Source: Dipteronia dyeriana
Lineage: Eukaryota; Streptophyta; Magnoliopsida; Sapindales; Sapindaceae
Direction: 5' to 3'
Length of the DNA stretch: 64,000 nucleotides
Assembly (NCBI GenBank): GCA_032871835.1
Contig: CM065295.1
Location: forward strand, 88,157,819-88,221,818
Positions 20,488 to 32,660 of the stretch are shown one piece after another (the first letter of the stretch is position 1; each line of letters starts with the position of its first letter). Under the pieces are notes generated by a model, which saw only the letters and a list, made by a program, of their open reading frames with translations, was not told the DNA's origin and did not search any database. The translations under genes were made by a program, and so were the position numbers.

Positions 20488-20970
20488 TAAACTTTCAAGT
20501 AGGGGATCCTTAATTACTTTAATTTTGGTAAGGACCTTAATGAAATCATATCGATTTTTATTAATTTTGATTTGAATTTTTTAATAAATGATAAGTTCAT
20601 TTAAATCTACATATGAATAAAATTTGATAATTTTTCAAGTAGTAGAACTATTTTTTTAGAATTTTCCAATATTTCCCTATCTTTCTGATACCTTTATATT
20701 TAACAAAATCAGGAAAAACAGTTCTAGTGTTAGAAAAATTTTCAAATTTTATTCATATGTAGATTTAATTAAATTTATCATCCATAAAAAAATATTATAT
20801 CAAACTTCATAAAAATCGATATAATTTCATCAAGTTATTTATCGAAATTAAAGTGAGAGATCCCTTACTTGAAAGTTCCTTTCTATATATATAAAAATTT
20901 TGGACAGAAAATGTGTATGTATATGTTTGGTAATTTTATTTCAAAATTGATGGAACTATATGCATTGTGT
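20383..20970. mobile_element. 588-bp foldback (long inverted repeat) element
   Basis: The left arm (from acacaatacatatagttcc) and right arm (to ggaactatatgcattgtgt) are inverse copies over roughly 250-280 bp, with a short central loop near 20670-20725. The left arm has an extra (TA)n(GA)n block at 20458-20487. One arm's sequence also forms the interior of the 1961-2646 element. Confidence 0.65.
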
Positions 20971-21835
20971 ATATATATGTTTGGACTGTTTTTATTATCA
21001 AGTTATTTATGTTGTTATGGAGTATGAATTTATTTGTGTTTATGGAATGATGGGCTGTTAATTTGTTTAGTTATTTAGTTTAGACTTGCCAACAAGGGTG
21101 TAGTTCAGTTAATAGATGAATAAGAGAGGTTTGAGCAAATGACTCTCAGGTCAGTGGCTCGAATCCTATTAATAGCGTAAGCTTTCAAAAATATATATAT
21201 ATATATATATATATATGGTCCCGAATTAACCAATATATATTGTCAAAAATAATAAAGTTTAGACTTGGTATATGGATTGTTTATTTGTTTAGGTATTATG
21301 TTGCGGATTGGTATTACATGGTTTTAGTGGAATGTTTGATATTTATGGAATGTTAACCGGTTAAAGGTGGAACGATTTCCATTTAATATATAATTTGTGC
21401 TATTTTATTAGGTGTTTGGTATTGTATTGGGCCATTGTTAACAAATTTTGTAAATAATTTGACAGCAGATTTATTGCTTCTTTTTAATAGAGTAACAGTA
21501 TTTGAACTCCTGAAAATTTGTCTGTACAGCCCTTTTTATATGTAAACCCATTAAAATTTAAAAAATATGAAATCTTGTCAGCATACCCCAAACATTATCA
21601 AATATGAAATTTCTTTTAATTTTTATTAAAGTCCAAGATTAGACCTTTCAAAATTTTACACGACCCAAACCTATTCGAAAATAGCGGTTGGTGGGTCTAG
21701 TTTATCGGATCGGGTTGTTAATGGGTCAACCCGTTAAAATACGAATTATAATATATCGGTTTTGGCTTTACCCTTAAAATACTGTTAATTCGATAACTCG
21801 TTAATAGAAAGATTTTTTTAATGTGTTTATAAAAT
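20971..21835. other. Intergenic with SINE-like unit and degenerate CGGGT-rich repeat
   Basis: No ORF. 21095-21180 is SINE-like and 21195-21217 a TA run. 21660-21800 has cggatcgggttg/gggtcaacccg motifs, typical of degenerate hAT-type MITEs, without clear ends. Confidence 0.4.
21095..21180 (+). repeat. tRNA-derived SINE-like fragment
   Basis: An A-box-like tgtagttcagttaatag at 21100 and a B-box-like ggctcgaatcc at 21156-21166, followed by a TA-rich tail. Confidence 0.5.
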
Positions 21836-21993
21836 GAGTAATGTTAGGCTTCCTAATTTTTTTTCTCAAACGATGTTGGCACGTGATGTGTCAACATATT
21901 ATAAATCATTAGATTAGAATAATGTGATGTTGATAACTCTTGTGCAACATCAAATTGGGAAAGTTTTTGGGAAAAAAATTTGGGAAGCTACTC
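21836..21993. mobile_element. Small MITE with GAGTAATGTTAGGCTTCC-type ends
   Basis: The left end gagtaatgttaggcttcc and the inverse right end (read as gagtagcttcccaaa) form terminal inverted repeats of about 40 bp around a 75-bp core. The same left-end sequence opens the larger element at 56275. Confidence 0.5.
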
Positions 21994-24330
21994 TAATGAA
22001 AATTATTACGAAAATCTTACTATAATCAAGTTATGGAATTTATAATAAAAAAATCTCTATAATTATGGTTAGAATATATTTTACTAATTAATTTTTTAAA
22101 ATTTCTTTTTTTTTTTCAGTTATGAAAGAGGAAAAATTCCTAAAAAATTTCAATTTATAAATTAAAAACTTTAAAACTATAAATTAATTATATCACCATA
22201 TTATAACTTTAACCCTAAAACTCTAAAAGCAGTGGTCTTCGATTTTCTTGAAATCAGTTACCACCAATTTGATCCTAGTAAATTCAATTAGGTATACTTT
22301 CTTTCTTTTATTTTATATTATTATGGTGTCACAATTTCATACAACGTAACTTGAAGACTTTAAATTTGTTTATTTGATATTCAAAAACTAACTTCTTGAC
22401 AAATTTTCCAAAGGTATATAATAAAATGTATATACATATTTTATATTTGTTAACAAAATATATTCTCTTCAATATTTTTTTTTGTTATATTAACAATATA
22501 TCATCCTAATTACTAAGTAAATATTTTTATGAAAAATTAAATATTTATACAGATTGAGTATCCAGTTATATATGCTTAATTAATTGAAATTTGAAAGATA
22601 TGAATTTATTCACGAATGTATTGAATATATTAATGTACGTTTGTTCTTCTTTTCTTAACATCTAACTCAAGTAATTTAACCTTTTAGGTCTAAATGAGGA
22701 TTGAGATTCCCAATTGTAACATATTGAAGATTCAGGAAGACGGTTAATGGAAGATTTCATTTTTCAAGTTTTTTTTATTTTGGATTTTTTTTTTAAATTA
22801 GATTTTTTCGATAGATTGTTGGTGCCTATAGTGGATATTTTTTTTTAAAGTTTATATGTCTATGGTGAACTTAATTGCATGAGTTTAATCATTCTTTAAT
22901 ACTATATATTTTCAAATTTTTAATAAATCTCAAATATAATATGTTACAACCCATCCATTAATTTAACAAATGGTTTCGGGTTTATATATTTCAATCCATT
23001 ATGCTAACGGATCGGGATCGGGTTCGGGTGGGACAATTTTAATACGATCTAAACACGAAATGTACGAATTCGTAATAACAAGATCCATTGCTAGGTCTAT
23101 CCAAAAGTTGACTAATGGGAATTTTTTTTTTCTTATTTTACATAAAACAAAATACAAATGAAAAATGAAAAATGAAAAAACGCAAACGAAAATAATAATA
23201 CATATATAGATCTACTTGGTGGTTGTTCTACATCTTTCGCCTTCTTTCTTATTTTCCTGTCACTTTAATTGTTAATAATTTTTTAGTAGCTTTTATTGTT
23301 AATTATTATTCCTTTGTCATCTTTCTCCTCCTTTCTTATTTTCCCTTTTTTTCTAGTTTCTGCGTTGTGGAGGAGAGGAGTCTTCCATCATTTTTAGGCA
23401 GTCTCCTCCATTTTTTTCATGACAGAAGGGATTGGTACCGAATGGTACTGAGTTTTCCGTTTTTGATTTGAATCTTTGTTTTTCTTTATTATTTTTAATT
23501 TGATTTAGTTAGCAAAAATTGGAAAAAGTAAATAGTTATAAGAAATTATTATATTTGGAATTAAAATATTAATAATTTAAATTAAGGATAATATTGAAAT
23601 TTTAAAAATATATACGCTACATATTTAGAAAGTTGTAAATATTGTCACGCTTTTTAATTTAGTCAAATTCGATCCAATAAGCCTGATATATGGAAAAACT
23701 TTGTAATTATTAAAGTTCAAAAATTTAACCCATTAGGTCCAAAACCGAAAAATCCGAACCGGTCCAATTCGGTTGGTTTTTAATGGGTTAACATATGTCA
23801 ATTTGATTGGATCGATTCACTCTTTTAAAAACCGGACTTTATCGGTTTTTGACAGGTTTTATAGAAAAATAAATCAACCCAATCAACGTCCACCCCAACT
23901 CGTTGTTAAGGGGAAATGACCACAATTTTTCATAAAATATTATTAACATTTTAGCCCAATATTTTTTATTATTTACATTTTCCTGTTAAAATTTTTAATA
24001 ATTTTTTGAATGGCCCCCAAAAATTTTACAGCTGGCTTCACCACTACTCAACTATTATCTACTATTCGACAGGCACAGGTCGCGACCCTCTTATATCCAG
24101 AGATATAATGAATGTTTAGAAATCCATTTGTATTATATTCACGGTTAATGACAACAAAGTGACTTTCTGCTAAGGTGTTTGTTATTATGGACCAATCACT
24201 AGGAGAAATCTTCTCAAGTTGGGTCTCACTGGAGTACTAAAGATAATGGTGAGCTAGATGGAAACTACGCTCTTACACTCAGACCCTGCTTAGAGGTGGT
24301 AGCCCGACCAAGGCATCGGGTGGACCATTG
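21994..24330. other. AT-rich intergenic, degenerate repeats only
   Basis: No credible gene. 22940-23110 and 23650-23890 contain cgggatcgggttcggg and ccgaaccggtccaattcgg strings like those of the hAT MITE at 55162, but no ends or target duplications could be placed. 23220-23480 is T-rich and gives meaningless hydrophobic ORFs. Confidence 0.4.
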
Positions 24331-24339
24331 TATCTTGCT

Positions 24340-24560
24340 AACCTTTTGCTCTTGATCCTAGGACACGAATCCCTCTAGTTGTAGCATATAGATGCTTTCA
24401 TCAAGATTTCCATTCTAAAATGCAGTCTTGGCGTCCATTTGCCAAATTTCGTAATCAAAATCGGTAGTAATGGATAAGAGAATCCAAATGGACTTAAACA
24501 TAGCTACTGGCGAGAAGGTCTCTTCATAATCGACCCTTTCCTTAAACAAGTCAATTATCA
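24340..24560 (-). pseudogene. Copia reverse transcriptase relic
   Basis: The minus-strand translation gives VDYEETFSPVAMFKS, then YEIWQMDAKTAF, stop, and NGNLDESIYMLQLEGFVS. This is the Copia RT motif series VDYEETFSPV / QMDVKTAFLNG with a stop replacing Leu. Only about 70 codons remain. A different lineage from the 2917-19633 element is likely, because spacing and residues differ. Confidence 0.8.
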
Positions 24561-24599
24561 ATTTTTATTGATTGGTCAATATTCAAAATTTAGCCAATA

Positions 24600-24720
24600 A
24601 AACAAACATACAACATCAAGTGTAAAGTACGGAAATATAAATAACACAATATGTATACGTGGAAAACCCTTCAAACGGGAAAAAACCACAGGATGTTAAG
24701 TGTGAAAATATCTAAAAGTT
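24600..24720 (-). repeat. Copia LTR-like scrap
   Basis: tacgtggaaaacccttcaaacgggaaaaaaccac resembles a string common near Copia LTR ends. It is close to the RT relic. Boundaries were not found. Confidence 0.4.
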
Positions 24721-27060
24721 CGTGTGGCTGATGTTCTATCACCAAAATATAAGATGGGTATTTATATGGGTCCAAAAATAGGCCAGGAATCAACCTAAAA
24801 ATACGTGTTGGCGGACTCTTGCTTCCCTGTATGTCATGGTTGCGATTCCAGTAGAGATCGACCTAATAGTTTTTAGAGACCGATGGATCCAATCCTTGAT
24901 CGACCAACGTCGAGTCAAGGATACAACTGGAGGTGCCTCAACATCAACAATGAGCAACAATTGAACATCTTAAAAAGATCAAAGACAACAATCATCATTC
25001 TCACATGCAAAAGGCAAATTATGGGTCCCAATGCATATCCGGAAGGAGCAGGTAGCCTCATTGCATTGGTTTGTGCCCTCGATGTTGCATCAGGCCAGCC
25101 AGGCTCCAAATTTGAAAGAGAAAAGCCAGCTCCTCTGCCCTGGGCTCCCTAGTTATCTTACTTAGCTCGCACTACTCCCTCCACAGCACGAGGAAGCTAA
25201 TTATGTGCCTTTAGAAGCCAGGTTGATTTTTGTGAGAGCTGTATAATGGGAAAACGGAAGCGAGTGAGCTTCAAGAGGACTGGAAGAGCACTGGTAAGTC
25301 GTTTCTCATAAATGATATCGAAAAACGAAGAGGCAAGGGACATGTGTCAAATAGAGAACTTGCTTTCGTCGTCAGAACTCCAAAACGTCACAGTCATTAA
25401 AGATCTTGCATGAGGAGGCAAATCGAATTTGTAGGGTCGGAGGACTCTTTAAGCCACTTAGAGAGCTTCGTCCAACAGATGGAGGTCCTGAACACAACCA
25501 GGGCCGCCATGTGTTGGATGTTTCCTACCACTCTAACAGACTATGCCAAGGCCTAGTTCAAAACACATTCACACACTTGATATTGAATGCTCATGTATTA
25601 ATTTTAAGTTGACTAGTTTTGTAAATTGCATGTACTAAGACTATGTCTAGGAAATAGTATTCTTGTGTGTTATGTGTTTGTATGTTTATGTTTCATGGAC
25701 CTTGGACTTGAATTTGGTATCGTATTGTTCCTTATTGAGTTTCGGTCACACTGAGGCAGTTTGGCAAGATAGAAACCTATTTCCTCATGTCTAATCCGCT
25801 AGACTGTTGGGTCCCCAAGATGACAAAGGTGAATCAGGGAATTGATATCTCTGATAACCCTAAACAACGTATATTAAAAGTATCGTACCTTTTTCTCGTA
25901 GTGATTGAACAAGCACCAGATTGAATCTGTAAGATCTTCCAATCCAATCACGAGTGTGAATCACCTAGGAGTGTGAGCTCCCATCCTTCCATTGTTAGGA
26001 TTATGCTCGATAGCAAGAGTATAATAATGTATTTGACAATCTTTTCATATTAATAAAGTGATTTCTATTTTAACAAATCTTATAGCATTTATAATTTAAT
26101 TATTATAATTGTAAAAAGTAAATAATCATAAGATTAACCTCCCAAGAGGTATTCATGAATGGAATTTAGCAAGATACGTCCTTACAAGGATAGACTAGAC
26201 AATTAGCCCAAACGATATGTACTCCCAAATGAGGGATATTCGTGAGGGATTATATTGAAGGTCGATAACTTGGTAACACGCTCAAGAGTGGAAAAGAGTT
26301 AGAAGAGAGTTTAAAATTGGAGCTTGTGATCACTAAGAAGAGTGAAGAAAACTTGAAGATTGAGCTTAAGGAAGCAAAAGAATTGGGCGTAAGTCCTCGG
26401 AGGATCCATGCATCTTGCCACGCGGTACGCATACCACAACGGAAGGAATAAGGGTAGCTGAGAAAGCAGCGATTTACCTGAGCAAGATCACTATGTATAT
26501 TAACAGGAGATTTAAAGTTCGAAACTTCAAGGAATTTGGCCTAGTTCTGGATCCTCACGACCCTAGGAAAGACTTCTTGCTTGACTATTCGAGTCCTCCC
26601 GACTCTAGCCAAGACTTCCTTGCTTGACAATCCAAGGTCTCACACCTCTTGCCAAGAATTTGAGGAGGACAGGCTTCAGATTCCGCCTCCAGTTCCTGAT
26701 CAGACTACTTTTTGGCGAGAACAGTGGGTCAGAGGGTAGGGGTTTTACGAACAAGACCAGTGACAATGAGGGATTTGAGCCCGAGGCTGGGGGTTTTAGG
26801 GTTAGTGACATTGAGGGATATCAGACAGACGCTCAACGAGAAAGGCATAGGCATAGGCGGGTTCGATTTATACCTGTCATTGATCAAGAAGCGAATATGG
26901 ATCCTCAACCAGACAATATTGAGCAACCCTCTATTTTGCCAAGTGTCATAGTTCTTACTTTAGTGTGCAATGATCCGCAAAATACACCAAACTCTCATTT
27001 CTAGTTTAAATTGAATGAAGTCCTGATAGTGCGAACTCTCAAAAGAGGCGTGACATTTAT
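24721..27060. other. Retrotransposon debris including a Gypsy gag relic
   Basis: At 25509-25560 the plus strand reads MCWMFPTTLTDYAKA followed by a stop, the core of a Ty3/Gypsy gag (retrotrans_gag) domain. Other stretches (24883-25150, 26240-27000) have short open frames without recognisable domains and probably belong to the same decayed elements. Confidence 0.55.
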
Positions 27061-27412
27061 GGGTGTTGGACCACCGTTGAATTTTAGGATTGAATTATTT
27101 TATTTAACTCAAGATAAATATTTGATAGTGCTTTATCTTGATTATTTACTTATATAATTTTTGTTAATATAATCATAGCCAAGTTGATGCTTAGATGGGC
27201 ATCCGGGAAATATCCTACAAGGCATCATTAAAGAGGGAAAACCCGAATGAGCATATACTGAATAAAGACCTACTCGGGTTCAGTTAACAACACTCGGGAC
27301 ACCCAGTTGAAATATATGTTAGAGAAATGATAGAGAGAACAAGAACGTCATGTTTGATTCATAACCAACATCATGTTTGATTAGTTTACTCTCGAGGCGT
27401 CAATAATAATAT
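27061..27412. other. Intergenic, nothing recognised
   Basis: No ORF, tRNA or repeat boundary is visible. Confidence 0.35.
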
Positions 27413-27605
27413 ATGAGTAATATTAAATATCATAACTTTTTCGTCACAATACATATGGCAGTTGATGTGTCAATTTATAAGTGGATATAAGAATAAGTGA
27501 GATAAACCATTATCAATGTATATTCACTCACAGATTGACACCTTAACTACCATATATGTTGTAATAGAATGTTGTGATTGAGGTGTAATATGTAGCACTA
27601 CTCAT
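27413..27605. mobile_element. 193-bp MITE
   Basis: Ends atgagtaatatta and tagcactactcat are inverse with a few mismatches. Inner inverse copies (atatggcagttgatgtgtcaat / attgacaccttaactaccatat) extend the terminal repeat. An AT-rich flank (aatatat on both sides) obscures the target duplication. Confidence 0.55.
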
Positions 27606-28400
27606 AATATATCGTGCGCAATGCATACGGTTGGATTGGGTTTCCTCCCTGTGTAGAGATGGTCCAAATAATTTACCAATTTTTTTTGGTAAAAGGCCAC
27701 ATGAGATACGTAGAAGACCCCAGAATCATTTTGGTCATTGTGCAGGTGCTTATAAAAGGGTTTCTTAAACCCGTGCATGAAAAAGATAAGAGAGAGCAGT
27801 GGGTGACATTTGGTGTGAAGGCTGTCCAGTTTTCATCAAGTGGCATTTTGGAGGTCGACCTGTGGTTCGGTTCGATTGAGCTTATATTTTGTAAGCGTAT
27901 TCACGACACAAGTAACTACATTAATGACGGTGGAGATCGAGTTTGAAGACCTCTCTAATTCACTTGTATTATTTACTTGTTTGCCAAGATTATTTAATCG
28001 TGGAATTATTGTGATGTATTTCTCTGGTTCTAATTTGAGAAAAGTACTTGTGTAATCCCATTATATTGTGGTAGTGGAGAATTTCAGAGGAACAGTGATT
28101 TTTTCTCCACACTTTGGGGAGATTGTCCACGTTAAAAATTGTTTGGATTCTTGTGACTTTGATTGTGGTTGTATTAATTATTGCTCTATTTGATTGATTC
28201 CTATTAGGTTCACACAAATTATAATAAATTATTGTTTGTTGTCAGTAGTGTGTTTTATCCTACACAAACGAGGAGCCTGATCACTTTTTGACATTGCCAC
28301 ATGAAATATATATATATAACTACTAATATATAAAGCTCTTTTAACGTAACGAAGATAAATTGTTGTCCAGATACTACCCAGAGGCTTATTATTGGTTATA
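27606..28400. other. Possible Copia solo LTR or debris
   Basis: The region contains ttataaaaggg (TATA-like, about 27750) and, near 28060-28140, tggtagtggagaat with ggggagattgtccacg, reminiscent of Copia LTR ends. Neither terminal repeats nor target duplication could be confirmed. Confidence 0.3.
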
Positions 28401-28407
28401 CTGTTAT

Positions 28408-28490
28408 AGAGTTCTGGATTAGATAGTTTTGATGTTGGAATATCAGCCAAAGCCTTCATTTTCTTTATAACGGTCCAAATATATATAGAT
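28408..28490 (-). pseudogene. 3'-end relic of a CYP76-like P450 gene
   Basis: The minus-strand frame reads VIKKMKALADIPTSKLSNPELY, matching the last residues of the intact gene just upstream (VIKKLKPLVVIPTPRLSNSDLY). No heme-binding or other P450 exon sequence is found beside it. It is a leftover of a fourth copy or a partial tandem duplication of the tail. Confidence 0.75.
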
Positions 28491-28644
28491 ACATACCACA
28501 AACAAGGCCATAAGTTGATTATTACAATCCCCAATATTTTGTCAATCACTATTAACATCAAAACATAAAATTTGAAACTAGAAATACACTATTGAATTAT
28601 TGATTATTACAAATGCAAATGTTACAATAACATCTTGCATCTTA

Positions 28645-30340
28645 TCAGTAGAGGTCTGAATTAGATAGTCTTGGAGTTGGAATAACAACCAAAGGCTTCA
28701 GTTTCTTTATAACAATCCCAAATCTGTCAGATAAGTCCAGTTCTGTGTCATATGGCAATTTCCACTCAAAGAAATGCAACAATGAAGCCAGTATAAACAT
28801 CAACATCCTCTCTGCTAGGGGAATCCCAGCACACACTCTCCTACCCGAACCAAATGGCATATATTGAAAATTATTACCCAAGTAATCAAATTTTTTTGAA
28901 TCGTTCAAGTACCTTTCAGGTCGAAATCCCAAGGGATTGTCCCAAAGCTGAGGATCCCTATGAACGGCCCAAACATTCAACATGATCCTTGCACCTTTAG
29001 GTATTGTATAGCCACCAACAATGGTTGATTGGCTTGGACAACGCGGTAGTAGAAGAGGCAGGGCCGGGTGCAAACGCATTGTCTCTTTCACGACAGCATC
29101 TAAATATCGTAATTTGGGCAAGTGAAATTCTTCGATGGAGTTGTCTATTCCCACAACTTCAGTCAATTCTTCTTGAACCTTCTTCATTACTTCTGGATGT
29201 TGCATCAACTCTGCCATTGTCCATTCCACCATGGTCGTCGTGGTGTCAGTTCCACCTAATATTACATCCTATTTAAAAAAAAAGGTGGAAAATTTTATGC
29301 TTAAGCAATTAAATCAACAAAAAACGTCAAAAAGGATCATGGAATCTGAAATTAGGAACCATTTATACCTTGAGCATGGCCTTAAGTTGGGCAATGGTAA
29401 ATGACATTTCACTATCTTCATGTTCTTGAAGCTCCAAGAGAATCTGTAAGAAGTCCTTCTTTCCATCTTTATTCCCCAGTACTCTTCCTCTAATCGTAAC
29501 CATATTCTTATAACGTTCAATGGCACAATCGATAATCTTTTCGATATGTAAGGAAATTTCCTTTGTTCGCTTTGCTATACCTTGCATATCAAACCTTGAA
29601 AGCACCGGAAAGATGTCTGATATATTTAGTGCTCCAAATAAAACCATGAGTTCTCCAAACAAAACTCGAAGCTCTACACCAAGATTAGTACCCTTCTCGC
29701 CTTCAAGCGTGCAACCCCACAACATGTTTTGAACTACGTTGATCGAAGCTGCGGTTGACAATTCACCAATGTCTATAGGGTTTCCACTTCTGTTGTAGAC
29801 ATCTCTAATAATATTATGAACCTCTTGTTTTCTGAGAGTATAACAAGCATCAAGGCTTGCATTACTCATCATCCTGCTCACGAATAATTTTCGCATCTTT
29901 TTCCACTCAGGACCATATGGGCACCAGGCTATGTCATTTCCACCATGTGTGAAAGCCAGTGCAGCGATGGGCGGGTCACGGTTAGCGACTATTGTATCTT
30001 GGTCACGTACCAGTTCCTTGATAAGTGACGGTGAGCTCACCACCACACATAATTTGTTTCCAAGCCAGAGCTTGTAAATAGGACCATAGTCCTCTGCCAG
30101 TTTTGTGAATGTCTTGTGTAGATGAGTACCGAGAAATGGAAGGTACCCAATTATCGGCAAACCACGAGGACCTGGCGGCAGTGGAGGAGCAACTGTTTTC
30201 CTCCATTTTTTTAGATTCAACAACAACCAGACCACAGAGGATATTGCAACTAAATAAGTGATAATTGCCATGAAATTTGTAGGCTTCTCATAGGTGGGAT
30301 CGCACCAGAGAGACCAAATTACAAAAACCTTGTTCCACAT
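28645..30340 (-). CDS. CYP76-like cytochrome P450 (cluster gene 1)
   Basis: Two exons: 30340-29369 and 29268-28645, with a 99-bp phase-0 intron (GT at 29368-29367, TAG before 29268), giving 531 residues. This microsomal monooxygenase has an N-terminal anchor (ITYLVAISSVVWLLLNL) and the hinge PPLPPGPRGLPIIG. The C-helix is GPEWKKMRK and the I-helix oxygen motif LGGTDTT comes right after the intron. Then come the K-helix KETMRLHP (ExxR), FRPERY, and the heme loop PFGSGRRVCAG with the ligand Cys. Length and intron position are normal for A-type P450s. The first Met was chosen because it gives an N-terminus as long as the two paralogues; a second Met 23 residues later is also possible. CYP76 members often hydroxylate monoterpenols such as geraniol, but the substrate is not predictable here. 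It differs clearly from genes 2 and 3. Confidence 0.92.
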
Positions 30341-31204
30341 TAGTCTATCTTTGACAAAAATTATGCAATCAATCTAGTCTTTATAGATTCTGGGATTCAC
30401 TAGGTTTAATTGTCATCGATGAATATAGATAATTTCGATAAAAACGACGAATACTACTTAGAAAGACGTAACAAAGTAGAACGTCTCTCATCCCATTGGC
30501 GGTAGCATAATAATAATATTTTTCTTTCCATGATTGTTATATGTGATCGTAAGTCGTAACAGATTGATTTTTGAAAGTAAAAATATACGGTCCTTGTTCC
30601 AGTTGTACAAGAAGTAGATAAGGTTCTAGTGGCCAAAAATTTTGGTTAGACAAATTATTAGAATTTAGAATGCAGTTTTCTTTGACATTTAAGAGCCAAG
30701 CTTTCTGTGCTTTGAAATTATTCATGCGATAAATAACATAAATGGAAGTGGCCGTCTCTGTACTGATAGAAGATTCTTTTTTTGTTTTTCCTAGTTTTTT
30801 GTGTGGACGTAACGTGATGGCTACTAGTTACTATTAAGACATGACACCTGTTAGCTGATTCAACTATATGGAAAAAGTAATTAACACATGTCTCGCATCA
30901 ATATAAGAGCAAATTCCAAATTAATTTCTGTTGTTACCAAACACACCCGCAAGGTGTTCGATGAAAATCCTCATCCAAATTGTCCTTTTTTATGTGCTGT
31001 TCATGAAACTCGTCAGATTCACACTCCGAGATGTTTAGAGCTCGTTTTTGAGTACTATTTTTTTTGTTTTTTGAGTTCAAAAACACTGAAAACTTGTTCG
31101 GTACACGTTTTGAGGAAAAAAAACACAACAACTGAAATCAGTTTTTTAATTTAAAACGCGTAAAGTAGGTGGAAGAGAAAACAACTCCGACTTGTTTTCT
31201 TCTT
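30341..31204. other. Upstream region of P450 gene 1
   Basis: This holds the putative promoter. No TATA box was confidently placed. No coding feature. Confidence 0.35.
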
Positions 31205-31355
31205 TTGTTTTACAAAAGTAATAATATTATGTTAAATAGTCTATCCCTTCTCTCTCTCTCTCTCCTTCCTTAGTGCTTCTCCAACTATTATAAATAATAC
31301 AAAAGTAATAATTTCATATTAAATAGTCTATCCCTTCTCTCTCTCTCCCTCTTTA
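31205..31355. repeat. Tandemly duplicated flank and end of a Harbinger MITE
   Basis: About 85 bp (aaagtaataat...aaatagtctatcccttctctctctctc...cttctccaac) occurs twice in tandem, at about 31216-31284 and 31302-31370. The second copy runs into the MITE terminus. The first also has TTA followed by gtgcttctccaac at 31270. Confidence 0.65.
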
Positions 31356-32321
31356 GAGCTTCTCCAACATTCCAACCTATTATCAAACACCATGTTAAAC
31401 TCCAAAATTCATCGGAAACCTCCTTCAACCCGTGCCATTCTTTGTGCAAAACCTCCGTTGGTGAATAGTGTCGGAGTCGATTGCGCGACACTGTACTTTT
31501 GCATAACTGCTGTTCTGTTTTTCTTTTTCTTTTTCAAACCCAAAACTTTTAAATAATCACATTTTAACCCTATCTAATAAAATCTGTTTTGATTATATCC
31601 TTCACTTAAAGATTTTATTTAATCACGATTTTACCCTAATCAATTTAATTTATTTCAATTTGATCCTTTTTAATATTTAATGTTTTGTTGTGAATTAATT
31701 ATTATTGTTATGTTCATTTATAATAAACTAAAATGAAGCTTATAATTAAAAAAAATTAATGCAAATTTTTTAAATACGTAACTTCATTCAATACAACGGA
31801 AATTAAAGCAAAATACATTAAAAACGGAATACAAACTTTATAGTGATAAAATAAATTACCACAATTTGGAATACACTAAAATGAAAGAAAATTAAAATAT
31901 AAATTACAAGAACTCATTAGTAGTCTGGAAGACCATTTCCAGGTCCTTAGAGATTATCAAAAAATCACCAAAAGACCCAGATGCATTTTGAGATCCCTGA
32001 TCTTGTTGTCGAGGTTGTTTTGCTGCAATTTTTAATTGTTGTTGATTCATAATAAATGTATAATTTTACCTAATGAAATTTAATTTATTTTCATATATTA
32101 ATTTCATATTTTCTTATCGTATTGTAATATTATGTTAACTATGGGGTGAAATGTTAATTTTGTAGAAATATTAAAAAAAATAAAAGGAATATTATAAGAA
32201 TATTCTCTTTAGTGTAAAGTTTGATACAGTGGGTTGAAGATGAAATAGTAAAATAGTACAATAGTTACACTATTTTAGTGCAAAATTTGCACCAAAGGCA
32301 CTATTCGGGTTGGAGATGCCC
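31356..32321 (-). mobile_element. 966-bp internally deleted PIF/Harbinger element
   Basis: Inverted ends GAGCTTCTCCAAC and (inverse) GGGCATCTCCAAC are flanked by TTA on both sides (31353-31355, 32322-32324), the target duplication of this superfamily. Most of the minus-strand sequence is homologous to 900-1696, including a decayed copy of the last 45 or so codons of the MYB/SANT-like gene at 31917-32052 (MNQQQLKI, SQNASGSFGDF). The transposase and most of the accessory gene are gone, so mobility would need an autonomous relative. Confidence 0.88.
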
Positions 32322-32418
32322 TTACCCTTTAACAGTCTTACCTCTCACGAGTAAGTGCTTATTTGATTAAGCTTTCTACTGGTTCAAAAGGTCTACGAAC
32401 GTCTATTTATATTTTTTA

Positions 32419-32660
32419 GAGTTGTTTGATTGAGCTTTTAAGAATATCTATTTTTAATTGAGTAGATGTTAATAGGGTTTAAACCTCTACTAAACAAAAG
32501 TTTATAGGGAGGTACTTCTCCAAATAGACATTTTAAAAAAAAAAATCTACCAACCAAGCAATTATATATATTTTTTTCAAAAACTATATTTCTAATATAT
32601 CTATTACAAGTAGATCTTTTAACGCTAGAGGTTTTTTTAAAAGCTCAACCAAACAAGCTC
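32419..32660. mobile_element. 242-bp MITE with TA target duplication
   Basis: Ends gagttgtttgattgagctttt and (inverse) gagcttgtttggttgagctttt, flanked by TA. The TIR length and TA site suggest a Tc1/mariner-type (Stowaway-like) MITE. Confidence 0.65.

Noticed and set aside
22970..23471. Two short plus-strand ORFs
   Set aside because: Derived from a degenerate GGGATCGGGT repeat and a T-rich tract.
26415..27004. Cluster of overlapping ORFs of 60-126 codons
   Set aside because: All frames on both strands are open by chance here, with no domain. Probably decayed retrotransposon.
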